Source: Pollenia angustigena (taxonomy: Eukaryota > Arthropoda > Insecta > Diptera > Polleniidae). Taken from it: a DNA stretch of 64,000 bases. The notes below the pieces were generated by a model, which was not told where the DNA came from, did no database searches, and saw only the letters and a program-made list of their open reading frames with translations. The translations under genes and the position numbers were made by a program. How positions within the stretch are numbered: the first letter of the stretch is position 1; each line of letters opens with the position of its first letter. Below are positions 1 through 11,754 of this stretch, piece after piece. The DNA lies in assembly GCA_930367215.1 (NCBI GenBank), contig OV884056.1, positions 122,014,053-122,078,052 on the forward strand, read 5' to 3'.

Positions 1-1352
1 ATTTTTGTTTTTATTAATTTTTCACTCCATTTCTGAGTAATTATTTGCTTAAAATTATACATACTTTCTCATTTTAATTCGAACACCCTAATTCTTAAAT
101 TCCTAAATTTTGAATTCACAAAAGCATTAAATTCCCATTTTCAATTCATCCCCCAAAAGCACCAATTCAATTTTGTGTTTTCGTGGATAACTATCGACGC
201 TATCTTGGCGCACGTTGTTTGTGTTTACGGTTTGAAACTTGCCACCACCTTGTTCGGAATTCGCCTTGATCTAGTGCTGCACTCATGCCCCTTTATTTAA
301 AATGAGTGTTGAACATGTAGCATTTTTTTAATTTTAAAGGGAACATCATCAGAAAAGAACACTTTACACTTTTAAAATAACACATGTTTTTCAGAAAAGA
401 ACATAAAAAAATGTAAAAGGCAGAATAAATGCAGAATTTTACTCAGAAAAGAAAACGCCATAAGTTTCCATTGTAATATCATAGCAAGGTGACCCTAATA
501 TCACAACAATACAACAACAACAGGCAAAGCATTAACAGTCAGATGTTTTTTCACACCACCTTGTAAATAATCACACTTTTTTTTTTTTTTTTTGTATTTA
601 ATAGTGCTACCATACTTTTATCTTAATTAAATCAGACTTCAAATAAAACTCAAAAAACCAATCTTTTTTAAATACGATTTACGATGAAAATTGGGCATAA
701 GAGTAATTTTAGAAAATTGAGTTTTGTACCTGACTTTAATTTAAATTATCTTTCAAAAATGTTGTTCATATAAATATTTAAAAAACATTTGGTTCTTGTA
801 ATTGAATTTAATCAAAAGTACGTTCAATAAGCCTACTACTTAAATGGTGAGAATCGGTTCATAAATAGTTTAAATAGCCCTCATACAAGCTTCATTCCGT
901 AATAGTGTTGGTATTTTTATTATTAAGCCTTCCTTATAAACATTGGTATTGACATAAAAATTGGATAAAATTGAGTCGGTACAATTTTAGAATTGTGAGA
1001 TCCCAACAGTGCTGTCAAGTATTGAGTTTGTTGGGGAGAGAGTAAAAGAAATTACATTCCCTCTTTCCTTAAAGCTCAATACTTGACGGCTAAAACTTGA
1101 AAACTGTGAACCAGCAGATACATGGTGGAATAAGCAGGTGGCATCGTTACGGCAACAAATACAACATTACAATAAAAATGAAAGTTATATCACCGTTTAC
1201 ATCAAAAATCAATGCGTGCCGCTGAACGTGATGAAATAAATAAATTTTTAGCTAATTTTTATTTAATTATCGTCAATATCTTATTTATTTTGTCTCTTGA
1301 AATTATCAAAAACTTTAATAAAATACAATAATCACAGTACAAAACGTGGACG
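1..1352. other. No gene seen; AT-rich non-coding DNA
   Basis: No open reading frame with recognisable protein features occurs here. The stretch is AT-rich with long A and T runs. A piece near 231-275 ends in a sequence resembling the terminus of the CAAGGCGAATT MITE family seen at 2572-2893 and 44783-45079, so old repeat debris is likely. I see nothing else I can name. Confidence 0.6.
1011..1090. repeat. Short 16-bp inverted repeat (hairpin)
   Basis: GCTGTCAAGTATTGAG at 1011-1026 is complementary, with one mismatch, to CTCAATACTTGACGGC at 1075-1090, leaving a 48-bp loop. It may be a very small MITE remnant. No target-site duplication was found. Confidence 0.5.
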
Positions 1353-1599
1353 AAGGTATATGTATAGCAGGTAGCCACGAGATTACAACAATTGTACAAT
1401 AAAACAAACAACAGGGCTTTTTATTGTTGTTATGTGATACGAACTGTCAAACAGCAAAAGGGTTGAAAAGAGACAAAAGATAAAGACAAAAAACTTGTTT
1501 ACTTGTTTACTATACAACATTTGACAGTTTGAATCACAAAACAAGCAAATAAAAAATAACCAGCTGGCTTTCCGAGACTACCTGCTATAAATATACCTT
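1353..1599. mobile_element. MITE with about 22-bp terminal inverted repeats
   Basis: The left end AAGGTATATGTATAGCAGG (1353 on) and the right end CCTGCTATAAATATACCTT (to 1599) are inverted copies with one mismatch. The 247-bp interior has no coding potential. Family and target-site duplication are not resolved. Confidence 0.6.
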
Positions 1600-1718
1600 G
1601 ACGTGGACTTTTTGTAAGCATAAACAAAACTTTTACATAAACCTAGACAAATAATGCAAGAGCAAAAAATCGTCATCTGGCGTAGTGCTGCCACCTGTTT
1701 ATTTCACCATGAGCAGTA

Positions 1719-2274
1719 GTGCGATTCACTAACTTTTATAACGATAATCGAATCGTTAAAATAAGTATAACGAAAATTTATCGAATATGCTATTCTGTAA
1801 AATTTTTAACGATATTCGCTGTCGTTTAAAGTCAGCTGTTACTTTAAGCAATTTTTTTGTCGTTATCTTAGCGACAATAATTTAGTTTGTGTTTATTTTA
1901 TCGATAAAATGTTTTTTATGTTTAAAATAGCTTACATACATACAAAGATATATTCATATGTATATGTATAAACAAAAACAAAATAATAAATTTAAAATTT
2001 GCAAAAAGAAAGCAAATTAAGAACAAAAATAAAATTCTAAATGTAAAATTCACAAAAAAAAAAAATATAAAACCACAAATTAACCCTTCGTCTTACTTAT
2101 GAGTCTGGCCAGACCTTTTTCAGTGCATTTTAAATGAAAAAATATGTGTAACAAGGGGGGTTAAGAACAATTTCATATGTTTATATTACAGAATCACACT
2201 ATCGTTACTGCAAGCGAATATAAATGTCGACAAATATTACGATTGTCGGATCGTTAAAAGTTAGTGAATCGCAC
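1719..2274. mobile_element. MITE with perfect 20-bp TIRs (GTGCGATTCACTAACTTTTA)
   Basis: The 20-bp sequence at 1719-1738 is repeated exactly in inverted orientation at 2255-2274, bounding a 556-bp AT-rich non-coding interior. The inverted symmetry continues more weakly inside, with ACGATA/TATCGT-rich subterminal motifs at both ends. I could not find a convincing target-site duplication, so the superfamily is open. Confidence 0.75.
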
Positions 2275-2571
2275 CACAGATATATTAAATAATTGGAACT
2301 ATTCAGGAAATGTTATGTTATTTTTTTTTTAGTTTTGGTTCAAGACGAATTGACTAGAAGGTCGGGTCAAGTCAACATATCGCTCATTTGCTGCAAGACC
2401 GGAATAACTCAAAAAAATCCATTTCGAGATAAACGCATTTAAAGTTTTTGATTTGTTCTAACTACTAAGAAAAAAAGAAGACGCATTCTCTTCAAACTGG
2501 GAAAGTATAAAAGATATAAAGATGAATTTAATACACAATATAAAGAAAAACAAAGCGAACAGCAAAGAAAG

Positions 2572-2893
2572 CAAGTCGAATTTAAGAAAGTAAACTCAAC
2601 TTATCAGCCGTTCATCAGCTGTTTCCACGGCGAATTAAGAAAAATAGGGAAACGTCAAAATATAATTTTGCTTATGTTTTGCGCCAAAATAACCGAAAAT
2701 ATTTCTTAGACAAACTGCGAATAATTAAAGTGAAGTTAATAATCTCTTTTATAACCCAAACAAAATTTTTATTTTGTTTTTCAATAAATTTTTGCCTTGT
2801 CAGCATTTGTGACAGTCGCCTATTAAATTGCAAAAAAATACATGGGGCTTTTTGTAGTTGTAGATTTGCACTTACCTTGTTAAATTCGCCTTG
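2572..2893. mobile_element. MITE of the CAAGGCGAATT family, copy A
   Basis: The left end CAAGTCGAATTTAAGAAAG and right end ACAAATTCGCC-like terminus (CCTTGTTAAATTCGCCTTG, ending at 2893) are imperfect inverted repeats. The interior matches the reverse complement of 44783-45079, including GCGCCAAAATAACCGAAAA and CAGCCGTTCATCAGCTG. The copy at 44783-45079 has an 8-bp TSD, which suggests a hAT-type MITE. No clear TSD is visible here. Confidence 0.7.
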
Positions 2894-3014
2894 TGTCAAA
2901 GTTTGTATGCAAAGGGTGTGTGTGAAAATGGAAGTAAATTTTTGACACTGTTGAGGTGAATAATGTCATTAGCGTAGAAATTTTAATTCACCATAGAACT
3001 TTGCTACTGTTTCA

Positions 3015-3208
3015 CCAGGTAAGCTCAACTCGTCAGCCGTTCATCAGTATCCACTGTATCCACGGCGAATTAAAAAAATGGTGAAACGTCAAAATATTGT
3101 TTTGTTTCTATACTAAAATTTGACAACAAGCCAGAAAATTGCAAAAACAAAATACATGGGGCTTTTTGTAGTTGTAGAGTTGCACTTACCTGTTATAAAT
3201 TCGCCTTG
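3015..3208. mobile_element. Truncated copy B of the CAAGGCGAATT MITE
   Basis: AGGTAAGCTCAACTCGTCAG at about 3017 and AAATTCGCCTTG ending near 3208 match the subterminal and terminal parts of copy A. The outermost left bases and much of the interior are missing. It lies about 120 bp downstream of copy A. Confidence 0.6.
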
Positions 3209-3787
3209 CCTTGTCTTGTAGGGTTGCGTTTAGTGCCGGTTCACACACGTCAAGTGCTTTTAGGGGAGATAGGAAAGAGAATGCTATTTCTTGTGAGCCG
3301 ACACTTAGTCCCCTTTTAAAATGTGGCAAGTGAAAGGCAGACAGACGAAGTTTGTTGGTATGCGTGACACACTTTACTATTTTCCTCTCTCGCCTACAAA
3401 CTTTTGAACCTTTTTGAAAATAACTACAAGTTTCCATTTTTCTTACGAAAGTTCTCATGAGTTTTGTGAACATACATATAAAAGTTGGTAGCATGTCATA
3501 ACGTCCAGTGTTATAGTGTCCACGGACACTATTTACAAACAAACTTAAAATATAAACTTGTGGGTCCATGCTTTTCTCTCTCAATTTGCTTGAATCAGAG
3601 CTGGAACTCATAGACACATGGAATCACATGGACTCCAAGTGAAGAATTAATTACAATATAAAGAATAAGTATTTCTAAAAATTTATAAACATTATCTAAG
3701 GTTTTTGTAAAAGAAACTTCTTCTTTTTTTTAAATGACTTATATTGAAATATACCTGAGAATTGTTTCTTTAACATTGATTTATAAT
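3209..3787. other. No gene or named repeat recognised
   Basis: A minus-strand open frame of 143 codons at 3186-3617 shows no recognisable domain and overlaps MITE sequence. I treat it as chance. Nothing else is apparent between the MITE and the target-site duplication of the I-clade LINE. Confidence 0.5.
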
Positions 3788-3800
3788 TGAAGTATTTATA
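3788..3800 (+). repeat. 13-bp TSD of the I-clade LINE (left copy)
   Basis: TGAAGTATTTATA at 3788-3800 is repeated exactly at 21723-21735, directly after the A-rich tail of the LINE. This marks both ends of the insertion and shows the copy is full length. Confidence 0.9.
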
Positions 3801-3871
3801 CAGTCTGACTTTAACTGTTATAGTGTAAAGATCAAATTATTAGTGAGCGCTCTCTGTAATTTTTAAACATT

Positions 3872-5068
3872 ATGGAGAAACCCCCAAACAGCGGTGGGGC
3901 TTTCCATCCAACAATTCTTTTTGATAAAGAATAAACGGTTAAATTAACAACTCCCGGTCCGAAATATCTGGTTATGACGGGAAAAAACAGTTCTGACTCC
4001 CTTTCCAAAGTTTCTCCCTTTTTGATAAAAAAGGTTATTGACTCTGTTTGTGGAGGTGAAGTCACAACGTGCAACAAACTTCGAAATGGAACCATAATTA
4101 TCCAGACAAAAAACATGATTCAGGCAAGAAAGCTCATCAAATTGGCATCTTTGTCCTCTGACATCCAAATCGAAGTCTCGGAACACAACTCCCTTAATTA
4201 CTCCAAGGGAGTCATATATTCAAACGATTTGCGTAGCATTCCAGAAGACATAATTCAGGAAGAACTAAAAACCCAAAATGTTGGCAAAGTGGAAAAAATA
4301 ATGAAGAACAATACGGAAGGTAACCTAGAAGAAACCGGCTTAATTATATTAACATTCAATTCTACCTCCCTTCCCTCCGAGGTGTCAATTGGATACGAGA
4401 GAGTAAGAATTCGAACGTACATTCCATTACCCCTTCGCTGTAAAACATGCCTTCGTTATGGACATATTGCCAAAGTATGCCAAAATGTAAAACTATGCCC
4501 ATATTGTTCCCGAGAATTCCACCTAGGTGAATCAGAAGAATTATGCTCTTTAAACAAAAATTGCATCAACTGTAAAGAAGAAAGCCTTGATTTTAATCAT
4601 TCTTCGATAGATAAGAAGTGCCCAATTTTTTTTAAAGAAAAAGAAATACAGGCAATAATTACACAAGAAAAAGTCAGCAAAAAGAAAGCTACAAATATTT
4701 ACAATCAACGCCACGTTAATACAAATACTACTTATTCATCAATAGGCAAAAACCAATCTACCAACCATAAAATAAAACAAACACCAGACGATAAAAATAA
4801 ACCAGCAAATCATCCCGATCCCATAGCAACAGTAAATACTACCCAGCGCAGTATACAAGATTATTCTACTATTATATCTGGCGTAGATATATCAGAAAAT
4901 GAAACAACTGGCATGGACACACAAAGCGCAACTTCCCTCTCTGAAATAGAAAATACGGCGACTAAATCATCAACTGGCAACAACACTTTTCTCCTCCCGA
5001 TAAACACCTCTAAAAAAACCAAAAGTAAGATCAAGAAAAAAATATTATCTGGCAATAAGAAAAAATAA
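3872..5068 (+). pseudogene. I-clade LINE ORF1, nucleic-acid-binding protein with one nonsense codon
   Basis: Reading from ATG 3872 gives 20 codons (MEKPPNSGG...), a TAA at 3932-3934, then an uninterrupted frame to the stop at 5066-5068. A downstream in-frame ATG at 3974 would give 364 residues. The start at 3872 is preferred because the frame upstream of 3974 continues in register and reads like a Gag-like N terminus. The central part resembles the RNA-binding fold of LINE ORF1 proteins. Near codons 155-220 there are CCHC-type knuckles: CKTCLRYGHIAKVC, then CPYC...C, then CINCKEES...H...C. The C-terminal third is rich in Thr, Asn, Lys and Ser and ends in a lysine-rich tail. The product would coat the LINE RNA for nuclear delivery. 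Confidence 0.88.
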
Positions 5069-5086
5069 ACTCTTACTTTAAATACA

Positions 5087-5596
5087 ATGGCTCTATTATT
5101 AATAATTACAATCACTTCGTTGCTCTTTTCTATCAAATTAACTATGATAAGTTTTTTACATTTATACTTTTCCTTTCTCTCATTCTGTTATATAATATCA
5201 TCTCCCGCTCATTCAATATTATCACATCCAATACCTGAAATACTATACTACATATTTTCTAAATTGCAGTACCGCTCTCAACTTTTCTCTTTCTTATATT
5301 TATCATTAAAACTCTCTTCAAAATTTAGTACTATACAATATCTTACATTTATTGAAATAAAATTTTTTAGTACGTTCGCATTAAATGCATATTCAAAAAT
5401 CCAACATTTTAATAATTACTCTGATGCCCTGTATACTAAAAATATACTTATTATACAGACAATAGCAAATTACATATTAAATACATACAACAATAATACA
5501 TATCAGTTTAACTTATCTATGGCCGTTTTACTTTTTATTTCAAACATAAATAATTTTAATTATACAAAAACAAATCCACATAATCAAAATATATAA
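5087..5596 (+). other. Hydrophobic 169-codon open frame in the LINE inter-ORF spacer
   Basis: The roughly 530-bp spacer between ORF1 and ORF2 holds one uninterrupted frame from ATG 5087 to TAA 5596, ending two bases before the ORF2 ATG. Its predicted product is rich in Leu, Ile, Phe, Ser and Tyr, with a strongly hydrophobic first 60 residues. No domain is recognisable. A long spacer is normal in I-clade elements, and AT-rich, pyrimidine-rich sequence favours hydrophobic chance frames, so it may not be a gene. It is noted because it stays open while both flanking ORFs are broken. Confidence 0.3.
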
Positions 5597-5598
5597 TT

Positions 5599-7730
5599 AT
5601 GACATTGAGAATTTTGCAATGGAATATAAATAGATATATTAACAACTACAATGAACTACTAATACTTATTAAAAAATATCAACCATATATTATATCAATC
5701 CAAGAATCTCATATCCACTCCACAGCCAATATTCCTTTTCCAATTAATGACTATCTACACTCCAATAACTCATCTCCCACCAGATACGGAGGTGCAGCTA
5801 TTTTAATCCATAAATCAATGGAACATAAAATCATTTCACTCCAAAATGATTTTGATACAATATGTTTGGACATTATTTCTAGCATAAAATTTAACATTGT
5901 TAGCGCTTATATCCCTCCGCAAATAAGATTACTACCGAGAAATCTCGATAACATGTTTGGCAATTTTGCTACCCAAACTATCATAACAGGCAACTTCAAT
6001 GCCTGGCTAGAGTATGGGGATCCCCCTCAAATAACCGAAGAGGCAACATAATTGATAATTTTGTAACAAAATCACAATTCATCATTTTGAATAATGGTTC
6101 ACCAACTCATTTGAGTACTCACGGCTCTTTGACTCATGTCGACCTTACACTGTGCTCATCCTCTTTAGCTTCCATTTCCAAATGGGAGATCGAGGAGAGC
6201 TTATGTGGAAGCGATCATTTCCCAGTAATTACAACAATACACTCTCATCATAATATTTCAGATATGCAGTTCAGACCAAAATTTAAAACGCAAATGGCCG
6301 ATTGGCCAAAATATCAGACTCTTTGTTCAAATCTTTGTTCCCAAAAAACTGTAAGCAACAAAATAAACAAAGAAGCAGCTAACGTTCGTAAGATTATTAT
6401 ACAATCTGCAAGCCTATCAATACCACAGTCATCCGCAAACTTTATCCCCAAGAGAGTCCCCTGGTGGAACAAAAATCTTGGGGAACTAAAAAAACTGAAA
6501 ACTAGTGCATGGAACCATTTTAAGCATAGTATGCAAGCATATGACCACTCCTCTAATTTCACTTCAAACAAAAAAGAAATAGCTAATATTATATGTGAAT
6601 TTTGGTCTAAAAACGCATCGGATAATAACTTTACTCAGGACTTTAGAGAAAATAAAAACAATTCCACAAGAATTATTCCACCAACATTACCTACACCCAC
6701 AGCACTTACAATGGAACAGAACATTATTTTAACAGAACTCTCCTGGGTTCTTAACAGTTTAAGGGGTAAAACACCTGGTATTGACAGGATATCATATTTA
6801 ATGTTAAAGCAATTACCGAACACTATGAAACTCAGGATTTTTAATCTTTTCAAAAACATATTTATGAATTATATACCACAGCAATTCAAAATGAGCGTTG
6901 TCGTTCCGGTACTAAAACCAAAAGCCAACAAAACATTACCAAATTCATACCGACCAATCTCATTAAACCCGTGCCTATCAAAAGTTTTGGACAAAATCAT
7001 AGCAAACAGGCTATGGTGGCTTGTGACGGCCAACAAGCTTCTCGATAGTCGTCAATTTGGATTTAAGAGAGGCAAATCGACAATTGATGCTCTACTGTAC
7101 GTAGATCATCAAATTGCTGACTGCCTTTTCTTAAAAAAACACCTAACAGTAATATCTTTGGACTTCGAGAAAGCGTTCGACAAAATCGGAATACACGTGG
7201 TCGTTGACCAACTAATGGCATGGAAGGTTGGGCCTAAAATTATAAATTACATTAGAAACTTTATGACCAATAGGAAAATTTTGGTACGAGTGGGTAAACA
7301 CTATTCCCATTGCCAGCCGTTACAAAATGGAATTCCCCAGGGTTCCCCGCTGTCAGTAAGTATATTCCTCATAGCGTACAATAAAATTTGTGTGAAAATA
7401 TCCTTTTATAAAGAGATCGATTATATTGCATATGCTGATGATTTCCACCTTATTATAAAATCCGGACATGAGAAGAACCCAATCATAAATGTTCAAGGCC
7501 TTTTTAGAGATATCAACCAATGGTGCATCTACTCCGGTGCAGTTCTGTCAAGCTCAAAATGCAAATGCCTTCATATATGCAGAAAGAGACATTGTACAGT
7601 TTCCGTACCGGGCGATAATAACATCTCCATTACACAGGTCGAAACTTTAAAAATACTTGGTTTGGTCATAAACTAAAGATGTGATTGGAACAGCCAAATA
7701 GAAATTTTATCGGATTCTCTCACGAAACAG
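5599..7730 (+). pseudogene. I-clade LINE ORF2, 5' part: APE endonuclease and reverse transcriptase
   Basis: ATG 5599 opens an exonuclease/endonuclease/phosphatase-type domain: LRILQWNINR at the N terminus, IQESH, then TGNFNAW, where families normally have GDFNA, so a catalytic Asp is changed to Asn. A one-base deletion near 6015 (in AGTATGGGG, before WGSPSNNRRG) shifts the frame; the domain continues in the frame of 6087, with SDHFPV as its last motif. The reverse transcriptase follows, with KTPGIDRISY, SYRPISL, SLDFEKAFDK (motif A), GIPQGSPLS and YADDFHL (catalytic YADD). A TAA at 7674-7676 interrupts the thumb region, and at 7730 the frame is cut by the LTR element. It resumes in register at 20201. 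The normal product makes cDNA by target-primed reverse transcription. Confidence 0.92.
7727..7730. repeat. 4-bp TSD (ACAG) of the nested LTR retrotransposon
   Basis: ACAG at 7727-7730 precedes the left LTR and is repeated at 20197-20200 after the right LTR. Removing the element plus one ACAG restores the reading frame of the LINE across the junction (SLTKQ then LNIIKC), which confirms the boundaries. Four-base duplications are usual for Gypsy-type elements. Confidence 0.93.
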
Positions 7731-10599
7731 TGTTACAGCCATAGTGACCAGTGAGGTTTCCGACTAGCAAAGCAACTCATCTCAAGAGGTCCCAACCCTG
7801 CTCACCGGGTACGCTGCACACAAAAAAAAACACAAGGTACTATCTAAAAATACTCAAAACAAACATGTACTAAAAGAATGACTTTTATTTTCAGGAAGCA
7901 GCTGTTTTGCCATCCAATTTGCCCACCCAACCATGTCACAAGAAGTCCTTCAACTATTCCCTTTGCGACCCAATAATAACCAGCCGACTTTTGCTAACTC
8001 AACTCACCTTCATGCCATTATTCCTTTCTAACTCTTAAAACCAGCACATCATCTCAACATGCAAAAAAAAAATTAATCATTCATATATACATATTATTTT
8101 ATTTACTCAATAATTTTCTCCTATACAGAACCAAATTATTATACTTATATGTTAAAGATATAAATACACAAAAATAAATAATAAAACTTAACATTAACAA
8201 TTCTTCCTATTAAGTACAGCAAAATACTATGTTTTCAAATGATAATTATTTTTCCACAAAAAAAACAAATTCATATATGCCTTTACGTAATCCTTTCTTT
8301 TTATTTATTTATTTTCCCCTTACCCCTCTCTTAACTACTTCGTTCTTCACTAGCACAGATCAACCTTTTCTTTCCTTTAATCCAAAATTTCTAATTAGTA
8401 TTTCTAAACCTGAAGGAGCTCCCTAAGATTCTCGCTTTTATTCTATTACTCTACAAATGACTAATTCAAATACAACAAAGATTGATTTTTGCCTAGTTAT
8501 TAGAACTGAAATGTAATTTCCGGTTTAAATAAATAAATAAATGTTCACACGATTAAAAAAATATCGATAATGTCATCTACTTTGAGATGGTAATGTTTTT
8601 ACTTTTTCCTATTCATAAACCGTTTACTGTACTGTATAAACAAAAACTTCCTTTTTTTCTTTTAACAAAGACTTATACTAACACTATACCGAAAAATGAC
8701 TTAATTTATGCAAAAATACAAAATACAAATTAAAACTACATAAAACATAATTTCTGTATATAAACTGATTAATAAATCCACGAACTATCACAAAAAAACT
8801 ATACACAATATTTATAAGGTAAAATAAAATTATTTGTTTTTTTTCTTTTTTTTTCAACCACTAGTTTTTTTTCTTTTTTAACAAAGTTTTTACTCCAAAA
8901 TTTTATACGCAATATGTTTCCTTTTGTTATTTTGTTACTCAAAACTCCTATTTTTTTGCTACCAGAGCTCTTTACAAACACCAATTTTCCTTTTGTTTGG
9001 CGAAATAAGATAATAAGTTTTACCTGACTTTGGTGGCAGATTTAAAAATTTCCGGAGCACACAAAATTTTCTTTCCCTCGGTTTCTCGAATACAGAATTT
9101 AATTTCCACCAGCCAGCTAAACAAAACAACATTTATTTTATCTTATTGTTAAATATTTTTGACACAAACTCCTTACGTTTTCCTTTTTATTTATGTATTG
9201 GTTTTTTTTTCCTTAATTTTAATTTCCCAAGAACCTTTTCAGTTAGGACCTTCTAGGCTAATTTTTCCGAAGTCTGTGCTCCTTTGTGTTCACTTAACAC
9301 TTTTCACTCTTTTTCTTTTTTTTTTTTTTATAACAACATAAAATTTTCTTTAAACAAAACTTTGTGCAAACACTATCACTTTATTTTGAATTTTAAGTCT
9401 GATTGCTTCGACTTTTTTTGTTCAATTGATCTGTCTGTTCGGTGCCAATCTTCTGTCTACCTATCATTTTCAAGAGTTTTTCCAAAACAAAATTTCCAAA
9501 CTTTCCACATTTTCCAAAATCTTGCCATCTTTAACAAATATTCTAGAAAATCTTTTCCCTCCAAATCTCCATCTTTTTTCCTCTAAATACCTAAATGTTT
9601 TCCCATTTAAATATAAATATAATTATGTTTTCTATATTTTCAATTCTTTATTATTTTCTCACTTAATTTATTCCTTTTCCTCAAGATTTTCATTTGTGAA
9701 TTTTACCGCTCTTATCTCTTCAGCTCCTACCGTCTATCCTTATCCCCTGTCAGTTTCCATAGTCTAGTGATTTTTCTTCTACCAGGCTCTCATACGCATC
9801 AGTACCGTTTATTTTCCCATTCATAAATTTAAAACTTTTTATATTTTTTAAATTAACCTTTTTTCCATAACGTTTCAGTCCTTATTCAATGAAAACTACA
9901 ACCCTGCATTTACTATCACTAGAGCATTGCCATCTTTCATTTCTTGTTTACTACAATGTTTACCTACGCTGAATCATATACGGACAGAACAATCAAAACA
10001 AAGAAAGAAAAAAAATAAATAAATGTGACAGCAAACAACCCCAATTTATTTTACAAACAAAACAATAAAAATTTAAATATTATGTTAATATTAATTAATA
10101 CTGATCTATAAATTTGTGAAAACGTTTAATCTCCCCGCTCAACAAAATCGTGGCAGAACATATCACCCAATAAAACACAAAAATACGGTCAAACGTTTCA
10201 CGTTTTAAGTTGGAAAAAAAACAGACCTACAAAACACAAAACAATCCACGGATTTATTTTTTCTTATATACAGGAGCAATTTCTAATGTGCGTATAAATA
10301 ATTGTGTTGTCTCTTAATCTCTCTGGTCCATCCTTCCAATGCAATCGCTTACGGGATATTTTCCGCCCGCTTTGCTAACGATATAACTGACTGAAACTTT
10401 AAATACACAGTTTCTCATCATTTGCCCAATGTAGAACAGACCACACAATCGCTGGAAGCTATGCTGTTCAAATCCTCTCACCCTCCCTGAATTTGGAAAG
10501 GTCAGTACACAAACAAAATTTAAAAAAAACTGACAACAAACAAAAATAATAATTTGTAAATTAACAGTATGCTGAAAAATAAAAAAAACATACGCAACA
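7731..10599 (-). repeat. 3' LTR (2869 bp)
   Basis: This copy aligns along its whole length with 17342-20196. It lacks about 20 bp present at 18573-18593 (a T-rich segment ending CTTAGCTGTC). It keeps about 36 bp near 10148-10184 that the other LTR has lost, probably by deletion between short AAAAT repeats. Open frames of up to 113 codons inside it are shared by both LTRs but show no domain. Confidence 0.93.
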
Positions 10600-11754
10600 A
10601 AACTCCGAGTCTTGCGGACATCTTCAGCAGGAATCGGTGTGCGAAGGTTTTCTGTCTGAATTGGGTAATAAAAAAAACGTGGGGAACTCCCATGACCCTG
10701 AAAGAGTCTCATATTCAAATCCCTAGCCGGGCTTTATAATACTAGATGTGCATATGTACGTACCTATAATGTAAATAATCAGTGCAACATTATCCTCCGG
10801 GCTAATTAAACCGTTTCTACCTACGGATGACATATCCCTTGGAGCATATACTTATGTCGGAAACCTTATCCCTACCTGACAGAGCAATAGCCAACTGCTG
10901 AATTTTTACTACAAAGAAAAACCCTAGTGGCAATCCGCATAATCAAGTGATTCATAAAAAAAATTCACGTAACTGGCTTGTTCACCAATTGAGCACACAA
11001 AGTGCATTTTTTTTTTTTTTTTATATCGATAGCCCACAACATAAATTTTGAGGCAAAATAAGTAAGTATCTATCTATTCTTGTGTTAATTTGTTTTCATT
11101 AAAATTATAATTATAATTCATTTTTCTTATTTCCTGTTCAATTTCATTCGTCATTTCGTTTAGTTATAATTAATATTTTTTTATTTTTAAGTCATAATCA
11201 ATTTCTCTTTTAGTATGAATCATCTTTACCACGGCAAAGCCTCTATTTTTTTCCTTTGTATGGATTTTAGCTACTCTTAAGGTATGGCCGTATCTCAGTT
11301 ACTCTTTATAATCGTATAAAGAAGTTTAGAGACTACAATGTTCCCGGGATAACTATTGCAACCCAAGGATACATCACGGGAAGTATTTCTGTGACTCATA
11401 TGCAATATAGAGTTTACTTTGTGTCACTTATTTTCCTTTTATAGGTTTGATGGATCATCCAATGGATCATTCCAAAAAGAAGGACAACACAACAAACATT
11501 TATATCACTGATGTATCACAGATTTTCTTATTCTAATATTGCACTAAAGGACTGGTACGTAACCATATTCTATTTTGTCAAGTCTATGTCAGGTACTAAA
11601 CAATAATAATAAATAATTAATTCTAAATAAATAAATCATTTATCACAGGTATTAAAGAAAAATTGTCAAAAATTAAAAAAAAAACGGGACAACACAACAA
11701 ACATTTCGTAGTCCATTTCATAAACTTATTGAAATTTTTACTATTCTCAACAAT
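10600..11754 (-). other. Non-coding 3' region of the LTR element
   Basis: Between the pol stop and the 3' LTR there are about 1.15 kb without a credible reading frame. Some Osvaldo-like elements have an env gene here; none is visible. The bases next to the LTR (minus strand ...GACTCGGAGTTT) form only a weak purine tract, so the polypurine primer is not obvious. Confidence 0.6.

Noticed and set aside
3186..3617. 143-codon minus-strand open frame
   Set aside because: No domain, overlaps MITE sequence, and composition is that of non-coding DNA.
9426..9767. 113-codon frame in the LTR, repeated at 19060-19401
   Set aside because: Present in both copies only because LTRs are identical; T-rich, hydrophobic, no domain or plausible start context.
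10314..10718. 134-codon minus-strand frame as a possible env remnant
   Set aside because: It spans the LTR boundary, so most of it is LTR sequence, and it has no signal peptide or envelope motif.
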